NCBI GenBank assembly: GCA_905221605.1
Contig: CAJNDS010001541.1
Coordinates: forward strand, 1-14,573
DNA length: 14,573 nt
Origin: Symbiodinium natans
Taxonomy: Eukaryota > Sar > Dinophyceae > Suessiales > Symbiodiniaceae
Direction: 5' to 3'
Below are positions 8,411 to 14,573 of this stretch, piece after piece. Each line of letters begins with the position of its first letter. Within the stretch, counting starts at the first letter, position 1. A program made the translations under genes and the position numbers. The notes below the pieces were generated by a model. The model was given only the letters and a program-made list of their open reading frames with translations, was not told where the DNA came from and did no database searches.

Positions 8411-9877
8411 TAAGGCAGGTTCTAAAACACCTTTTAAAAAGGTTGCGAGAGCAACCCCCTCCGATTTTGGGAGAGCTGTTCTCGCAACCGTTTTAAAAGG
8501 GGTTCGAAAACCTCTTTTAAAAAGTTGCAAGAGCAGCTCTCTCAACCTTTTTCCAAGGGGCTGCTCTCGCAACCGTTTTAAAAGGGGTTCGAAAACCTCT
8601 TTTAAAAAGGTTGCAAGAGCAGCTCTCTCAACCTTTTTCCAAGGGGCTGCTCTCGCAACCGTTTTAAAAGGGGTTCGAAAACCTCTTTTAAAAAGGTTGC
8701 AAGTGCAGCTCTCTCAACCTTTTTCCAAGGGGCTGCTCTCGCAACCGTTTTAAAAGGGGTTCGAAAACCTCTTTTAAAAAGGTTGCAAGAGCAGCTCTCT
8801 CAACCTTTTTCCAAGGGGCTGCTCTCGCAACCGTTTTAAAAGGGGTTCGAAAACCTCTTTTAAAAAGGTTGCAAGAGCAGCTCTCTCAACCTTTTTCCAA
8901 GGGGCTGCTCTCGCAACCGTTTTAAAAGGGGTTCGAAAACCTCTTTTAAAAAGGTTGCAAGAGCAGCTCTCTCAACCTTTTTCCAAGGGGCTGCTCTCGC
9001 AACCGTTTTAAAAGGGGTTCGAAAACCTCTTTTAAAAAGGTTGCAAGAGCAGCTCTCTCAACCTTTTTCCAAGGGGCTGCTCTCGCAACCGTTTTAAAAG
9101 GGGTTCGAAAACCTCTTTTAAAAAGGTTGCAAGAGCAGCTCTCTCAACCTTTTTCCAAGGGGCTGCTCTCGCAACCGTTTTAAAAGGGGTTCGAAAACCT
9201 CTTTTAAAAAGGTTGCAAGAGCAGCTCTCTCAACCTTTTTCCAAGGGGCTGCTCTCGCAACCGTTTTAAAAGTGGTTCAAAAACCTCTTTTAAAAAGGTT
9301 GCAAGAGCAGCTCTCTCAACCTTTTTCCAAGGGGCTGCTCTCGCAACCGTTTTAAAAGGGGTTCGAAAACCTCTTTTAAAAAGGTTGCAAGAACAGCTCT
9401 CTCAACCTTTTTCCAAGGGGCTGCTCTCGCAACCGTTTTAAAAGTGGTTCGAAAACCTCTTTTAAAAAGGTTGCAAGAGCAGCTCTCTCAACCTTTTTCC
9501 AAGGGGCTGCTCTCGCAACCGTTTTAAAAGTGGTTCGAAAACCTCTTTTAAAAAGGTTGCAAGAGCAGCTCTCTCAACCTTTTTCCAAGGGGCTGCTCTC
9601 GCAACCGTTTTAAAAGGGGTTCGAAAACCTCTTTTAAAAAGGTTGCAAGAGCAGCCCTCTCAACCTTTTTCCAAGGGGCTGCTCTCGCAACCGTTTTAAA
9701 AGGGGTTCGAAAACCTCTTTAAAAAGGTTGCAAGAGCAGCTCTCTCAACCTTTTTTCCAAGGGGCTGCTCTCGCAACCGTTTTAAAAGGGGTTCGAAAAC
9801 CTCTTTTAAAAAGGTTGCAAGAGCAGCTCTCTCAATCTTTTTCCAAGAGGCTGCTCTCGCAACCGTTTTAAAAGGGT
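8411..9877. repeat. 86-bp hairpin satellite (about 17 copies)
   Basis: The gggg landmark before ttcg falls at 8499, 8584, 8670, 8756, 8842, 8928, 9014 and onward to 9788 and 9874, giving an 86-bp period (one 85-bp unit). Each unit is largely a self-complementary 64-mer: for example 8560-8589 pairs with 8594-8623 with two mismatches and one G-T pair, around a cgaa loop. The remaining 22 bases include a T5 run. Internal copies are almost identical; the first (8411-8498) and last (about 9789-9877) are more diverged, as expected for an array homogenised by unequal exchange. Short frames across it are not coding. No match to a known element can be claimed. Confidence 0.96.
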
Positions 9878-9921
9878 TTTTTTCCGACCCCCGAACCCTA
9901 TACAATTTCTATAAACCCTAA
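9863..9921. repeat. Right copy of the duplicated array-edge motif
   Basis: Same order of words as at 8215-8276: ccgttttaaaaggg, tttttttccgaccccc, gaaccctatacaatttct, ataaaccctaaa. It starts inside the last 86-bp unit, so the array boundary itself is part of the duplicated block. Confidence 0.8.
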
Positions 9922-9952
9922 ACCCTCAAGACAAAATAAATAGAAATTGTAT
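9900..9952. repeat. Perfect 13-bp inverted repeat enclosing telomere-like words
   Basis: atacaatttctat (9900-9912) is the exact reverse complement of atagaaattgtat (9940-9952). The 27-base interval begins aaaccctaaaccctc, about two units of the CCCTAAA telomere sequence known from plants and reported for dinoflagellates. The telomere-like run is far too short to be a telomere. Confidence 0.85.
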
Positions 9953-9973
9953 GTGGTATCATTCTGAATTTCC

Positions 9974-9986
9974 CAAGTTATTTGTC
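9974..9986. repeat. 13-bp direct repeat, right copy (left copy 7983-7995)
   Basis: caagttatttgtc occurs at 7983-7995 and 9974-9986, 1991 bp apart. In both places it is followed within about 30 bases by gagtt...aaact and later by C-rich DNA, so the two are probably diverged copies of one longer segment that bracket the 86-bp array. Confidence 0.7.
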
Positions 9987-10003
9987 TAAACAGCTGACAA
10001 GCA

Positions 10004-10102
10004 GAGTTTGAGTAAACTAATCCAAAACGCTTCTGGGAGGCCGAGTTTAAGTAAATTGATTCAAAATACTACTAGGAGGCAAAATATTCAATTTACTTAA
10101 AC
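10004..10102. repeat. 39-bp tandem pair plus 15-bp perfect inverted repeat
   Basis: 10004-10042 and 10043-10081 are about 77% identical (30 of 39), and seven of the nine differences are transitions. Within the second copy gtttaagtaaattga (10045-10059) is the exact reverse complement of tcaatttacttaaac (10088-10102), giving a 15-bp stem with a 28-base loop. Confidence 0.85.
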
Positions 10103-10300
10103 CTGCCGCCCCTGACCTCCCCGCCCCCCCTCCCGGGCCCCCCCCTCAAAACACCCTCCCGCCCTTTTCGGGCCCTTTCGGCCCTTCTTAACCCTCTCCA
10201 GACTCAGCAAAACCTTTGTTCCACGCCTTCCCAAGCCGCCCGCCCACCCCCCCACCCCCCCCCCAGCCCTTCCCCACACTCCCCCCCCTCCCTCCCTTCC
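10103..10300. repeat. C-rich polypyrimidine region
   Basis: Many C-runs, including 7 C at 10247-10253, 10 C at 10255-10264 and 8 C at 10281-10288. A proline/glycine-like open frame on the minus strand is a consequence of this composition. The complementary strand has G-runs close enough for G-quadruplex formation. No gene is seen. Confidence 0.75.
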
Positions 10301-10414
10301 TTTGGGATTCTGGGAGCGAATTGAGCTCCGGGCATTACTTTTGAGCTTTGGAAGCTAATTTTGAACTTCGGGAGCTAATTTTGAGCTCCGGGACCCAATT
10401 TTGAGCTCCCGGCG
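10301..10414. repeat. 20-bp minisatellite (about 5-6 copies)
   Basis: Units at 10321, 10341, 10361, 10381 and 10401 start ttgagctccggg or a close variant (ttgagctttgga, ttgaacttcggg) and end ctaatt or a variant; a degenerate copy precedes at 10301. The last unit is cut after 14 bases, exactly where the 40-bp satellite begins with tgaagg. Confidence 0.85.
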
Positions 10415-11340
10415 TGAAGGTCCCAGCCTCAGGAAATGACCAATTCCACCTATATGAAGGTTCCAGCCTCAGGAAATGACCAATTCCACCTAAATGAAGG
10501 TCCCAGCCTCAGGAAATGACCAATTCCACCTATATGAAGGTCCCAGCCTCAGGAAATGACCAATTCCACCTATATGAAGGTCCCAGCCCCAGGAAATGAC
10601 CAACTCCACCTATATGAAGGTCACAGCCTCAGGAAATGACCAATTCCACCTATATGAAGGTTTCAGCCTCAGGAAATGACCAATTCCACCTATATGAAGG
10701 TCCCAGCCTCAGGAAATGACCAACTCCACCTATATGAAGGACCAATTCCACCTATATGAAGGTTTCACCTCAGGAAATGACCAATTCCACCTATATAAAG
10801 GTCCCAGCCTCAGGAAATGACCAATTCCACCTATATGAAAGTCCCAGCCTCAGGAAATGACCAATTCCACCTATATGAAGGTCCCAGCCTCAGGAAATGA
10901 CCAATTCCACCTATATGAAGGTCCCAGCCTCAGGAAATGACCAATTCCACCTATATGAAGGTCCCAGCCTCAGGAAATGACCAATTCCACCTATATGAAG
11001 GTCCCAGCCTCAGGAAATGACCAATTCCACCTATATGAAGGTCCCAGCCTCCGGAAATGACCAATTCCACCTATATGAAGGTCCCAGCCTCAGGAAATGA
11101 CCAATTCCACCTATATGAAGGTCCTAGCCTCAGGAAATGACCAATTTCACCTATATGAAGGTCCCAGCCGCAGGAAATGACCAATTCCACCTATATGAAG
11201 GTCCCAGCCTCAGGAAATGACCAATTCCACCTATATGAAAACCCAGCCTCAGGAAATGACCAATTCCACCTATATGAAGGTCCCAGCCTCAGGAAATGAC
11301 CAATTCCACCTATATGAAGGTCCCAGCCTCAGGAAATGAC

Positions 11341-11462
11341 CAATTTTGTCCACTATATGAAGTCCCAGCCTCAGGAATGACAAAATGCCCTATATACGAA
11401 GGTTCCCAGCCGCAGGAAATGACAATTCTCACCTATATGAAAGGTCCCAGGCCCCTCAGGAA
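11341..11462. repeat. Indel-rich block in array B
   Basis: Satellite units with multiple small insertions and deletions (caattttgtccactatatg, gaatgacaaaatgccc, acaattctcacc, gtcccaggcccctcagg) between well-preserved neighbours. Confidence 0.65.
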
Positions 11463-13030
11463 ATGACCAATTCCACCTATGTGAAGGTCCAATTCCACCT
11501 ATATGAAGGTCCCAGCCTCAGGAAATGACCAATTCCACCTATATGAAGGTCACAGCCTCAGGAAATGACAAATTTTATCTATATGAAGGTCCCAGCCTCA
11601 GGAAATGACCAATTCCAGCTATATGAAGGTTGCAGCCTCAGGAAATGACCAATTTCACCTATAATGAAGGTCCCAGCCTCAGGAAATGACCAATTCCACC
11701 TATATGAAGGCCCCAGCCTCAGGAAATGACCAATTCCACCTATATGAAGGTTCCAGCCTCCGGAAATGACCAATTCCACCTATATGAAGGTCCCAGCCTC
11801 AGGAAATGACCAATTCCACCTATATGAAGGTCCCAGCCTCAGGAAATGACCAATTCCTTATATGAAGTCCCAGCCTCAGGAAATGACCAGTTCCACCTAT
11901 ATGAAGGTCCCAGCCTCAGGAAATGACCAATTCCACCTATATGAAGGTCCCAGCCTCAGGAAATGACCAATTCCACCTATATGAAGGTCCCAGCCTCAGG
12001 AAATGACCAATTCCACTTATATGAAGGTCCCAGCCTCAGGAAATGACCAATTCCAACTATATGAAGGTCCCAGCCTCAGGAAATGACCAATTCCACCTAT
12101 ATGAAAACCCCAGCCTCAGGAAATGACAAATTCCACCTATATGAAGGTCACAGCCCTCGGGAAATGACCAATTCCACCTATATGAAAGTCCCAGCCTCAG
12201 GAAATGACCAATTCCACCTATATGAAGGTCCCAGCCTCATAAAATGACCAATTCCATCTATATGAAGGTCCCAGCCTCAGGAAATGACCAACTCCACCTA
12301 TATGAAGGCCCCAGCCCCAGGAAATGATCAACTCCACCTATATGAAGGTCCCAGCCTCAGGAAATGACCAATTCCACCTATATGAAGGTCCCAGCCTCAG
12401 AAAATGACCAATTCCACCTATATGAAGGTACCAGCCTCAGGAAATGACCAACTCCACCTATATGAAGGTCCCAGCCTCAGGAAATGACCAATTCCACCTA
12501 TATGAAGGTCCCAGCCTCAGGAAATGACCAATTCCACTTATATGAAGGTCCCAGCTTCAGGAAATGACCAATTCCACCTATATGAAAGTCCCAGCCTCAG
12601 GAAATGACCAATTCCACCTATGTGAAGGTCCCAGCCTCAGGAAATGACCAATTCCACCTATATTAAAGTCCCAGCCTCAGGAAATGACCAATTCCACCTA
12701 TATGAAGGTCCCAGCCTCAGGAAATGACCAATTCCACCTATATGAAGGTCCCAGCCTCAGGAAATGACCAATTCCACCTATATGAAGGCCCCAGCCTCAG
12801 GAAATCACTTATTCCACCTATATGAAGGTCCCAGCCTCAGGAAATGACAAATTCCACCTATATGAAGGTCCCAGCCTCAGGAAATGACCAATTCAACCTA
12901 TATGCAGGTCCCAGCCTCAGGAAATGAGACCAACTACACCTATGTGAAGGTCCCAGCCTCAGGAAATGAACAATTCCACCTATATGAAGGTCCCAGCCTC
13001 AGGAAATGACCAATTCCACCTATATGAAAG

Positions 13031-13490
13031 TCCCAGCCAGAAATACCCAATTCCCCTATATTTAAAGGTACCAGCCTCAAAATGACCAATGTCCACCTTA
13101 TATGCAGGTCCCAGCCTCAGGAATGAACCAATTCCACTAGATGAAGGTTCCCAGCCTCAGGAAATGGACAAATTCCACACCTATGTGCAGGTCCCCGCCT
13201 CCAGGAAATGAAACCCAATTCCACACTATATGAGGTCCCAGCCTCAGGAAATGGACCAAATCCAACCTTAATGAAGGTCCACAGCCTCCTGAAATGAAAC
13301 CCCCCCCCCCAAAAAATTTTTTTTCCACCTAGGTGAGTCCCATCCCTCAGGAAATGACCAATTCCACCTATATGAAGGTCCCAGCCTCAGGAAATGACCA
13401 ATTCACCGAAATGAAGTCCCAGCCCTCAGGAAATGACCAATATTCCCACCTAATATGACGGCCCACCTCCGGGAATGAACAATTCCACCT
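13031..13490. repeat. Indel-rich block in array B with stretched homopolymers
   Basis: Units carry many one- to three-base indels. At 13300-13324 the unit's cc, aa and tt are stretched in order to 11 C, 6 A and 8 T before ccacct resumes. The corresponding part of array A (about 2270-2730) is cleaner and shows the same underlying variants, for example gaaatgacaaattccacc with tatgtg. Confidence 0.75.
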
Positions 13491-14573
13491 ATATGAAGGT
13501 CGCAGCCTCAGGACATGACCAATTCCACCTATATGAAGGTCCCAGCCTCAGGAAATGACCAATTCCATCTATATGAAGGTCCCACCCTCAGGAAATGATC
13601 AATTTCACCTATATGAAGGTCCCAGCCCCAGGACATGACAAATTCCACCTATATGAAGGCCCCAGCCTCAGGAAATGACCAACTCCACCTATATGAAGGT
13701 CCCAGCCTCAGGAAATGACCAATTCCACCTATATGAAGGTCCCAGCCTCAGGAAATGACCAATTCCACCTATATGAAGGTCCCAGCCTCAGGAGATGACC
13801 AATGCCACCTATATGAAAACCCCAGCCTCAGGAAATGACCAATTCCACCTATATGAAGGCCCCAGCCTCAGGAAATCACCTATTCCACCTATATGAAGGT
13901 CCCAGCCTCAGGAAATGACCAATTCCACCTATATGAAGGCCCCAGCCTCAGAAAATGACCAACTCCACCTGTATGAAGGTCCCAGCCTCAGAGAATGACC
14001 AATTCCACCTATATGAAGGTTCCAGCCTCAGGAAATGACCAATTCCACCTATATGAGGGTACCAGCCTCAGGAAAAGACCAATTCCATCTATATGAAGGT
14101 CCCAGCCTCAGGAAATGACCAACTCCACCTATATGAAGGTCCCAGCCTCAGGAAAAGGTCCCAGCCTCAGGAAATGACCAATTCCACCTATATGAAGGTC
14201 CCAGCCTCAGGAAATGACCAATTCCACCTATATGAAGGTCCCAGCCTCAGGAAATGACCAATTCCACCTATATGAAGGTCCCAGCCTCCGGAAATGACCA
14301 ATTCCACCTATATGAAGGTCCCAGCCTCAGGAAATGACCAATTCCACCTGTATGAAGGTCCTAGCCTCAGGAAATGACCAATTTCACCTATATGAAGGTC
14401 CCAGCCGCAGGAAATGACCAATTCCACCTATATGAAGGTCCCAGCCTCAGGAAATGACCAATTCCACCTATATGAAGGTCCCAGCCTCAGGAAATGACCA
14501 ATTCCACCTATATGAAGGTCCCAGCCTTAGGAAATGACCAACTCCACCTATATGAAGGTCCCAGCCTCAGGAA

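Larger units (their letters stand above)
10415..14573. repeat. 40-bp satellite, array B (about 104 tandem copies)
   Basis: Same unit, phase and orientation as array A, starting with tgaagg at 10415 and continuing past the window end. Diagnostic variant units appear in the same order as in array A: cctagcc then agccgcagg (741 and 11123), gttgcagcc (1042 and 11630), acagccctcggg (1524 and 12150), gtcgcagcctcaggacatg (2738 and 13499), gagatgaccaatgcc (3031 and 13792) and gagggtaccagcc (3294 and 14055). The cctagcc/agccgcagg block recurs inside B at 14360. Not coding, for the same reason as array A. Confidence 0.98.

Noticed and set aside
8403-8753. Repetitive frame across the 86-bp satellite
   Set aside because: 86 is not a multiple of three, the frame ends by chance after about four units, and the DNA is a hairpin satellite.

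Overview
This window looks like nuclear DNA of a eukaryote, most likely a dinoflagellate (moderate confidence). It is mostly satellite DNA, and the single convincing gene sits alone with no operon-like neighbours. The gene is uninterrupted and GC-biased, with an alanine/glutamate/proline-rich tail, and short runs of the CCCTAAA (TTTAGGG-type) telomere word occur nearby. No bacterial, organellar or viral gene is recognisable. No rRNA, tRNA, CRISPR or transposase was found.

Layout. (1) 1-5183: array A, about 130 direct copies of a 40-bp satellite. (2) 5184-5909: a composite satellite of alternating 35- and 49-bp subunits (84-bp period) sharing a 17-bp core with the 40-bp unit. (3) 5910-8065: single-copy DNA with one 435-codon open frame (6127-7434, plus strand), an orphan protein with two Cys/His clusters, a basic middle and an Ala/Glu/Pro-rich tail. 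(4) 8066-10414: a patchwork of non-coding repeats. It holds C-tracts, GC-rich hairpins, about 17 copies of an 86-bp satellite whose unit is largely a 64-bp imperfect palindrome, duplicated flanks with telomere-like words, two perfect inverted repeats and a 20-bp minisatellite. (5) 10415-14573: array B, about 104 copies of the 40-bp satellite in the same orientation as array A.

The 40-bp arrays on the two sides of the 5.2-kb island are not independent. Rare variant units occur in the same order in both, and one variant block recurs inside array B 3237 bp apart, which implies a higher-order repeat of about 3.2 kb. Four short blocks are crowded with indels and stretched homopolymers. For two of them the partner array carries a cleaner version, so sequence or assembly error is a serious possibility there.

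Nothing here supports a multi-gene system. The most unusual elements are the hairpin-forming 86-bp satellite with its decayed relatives beside the gene, the higher-order structure of the 40-bp satellite, and the orphan gene inside the satellite block.
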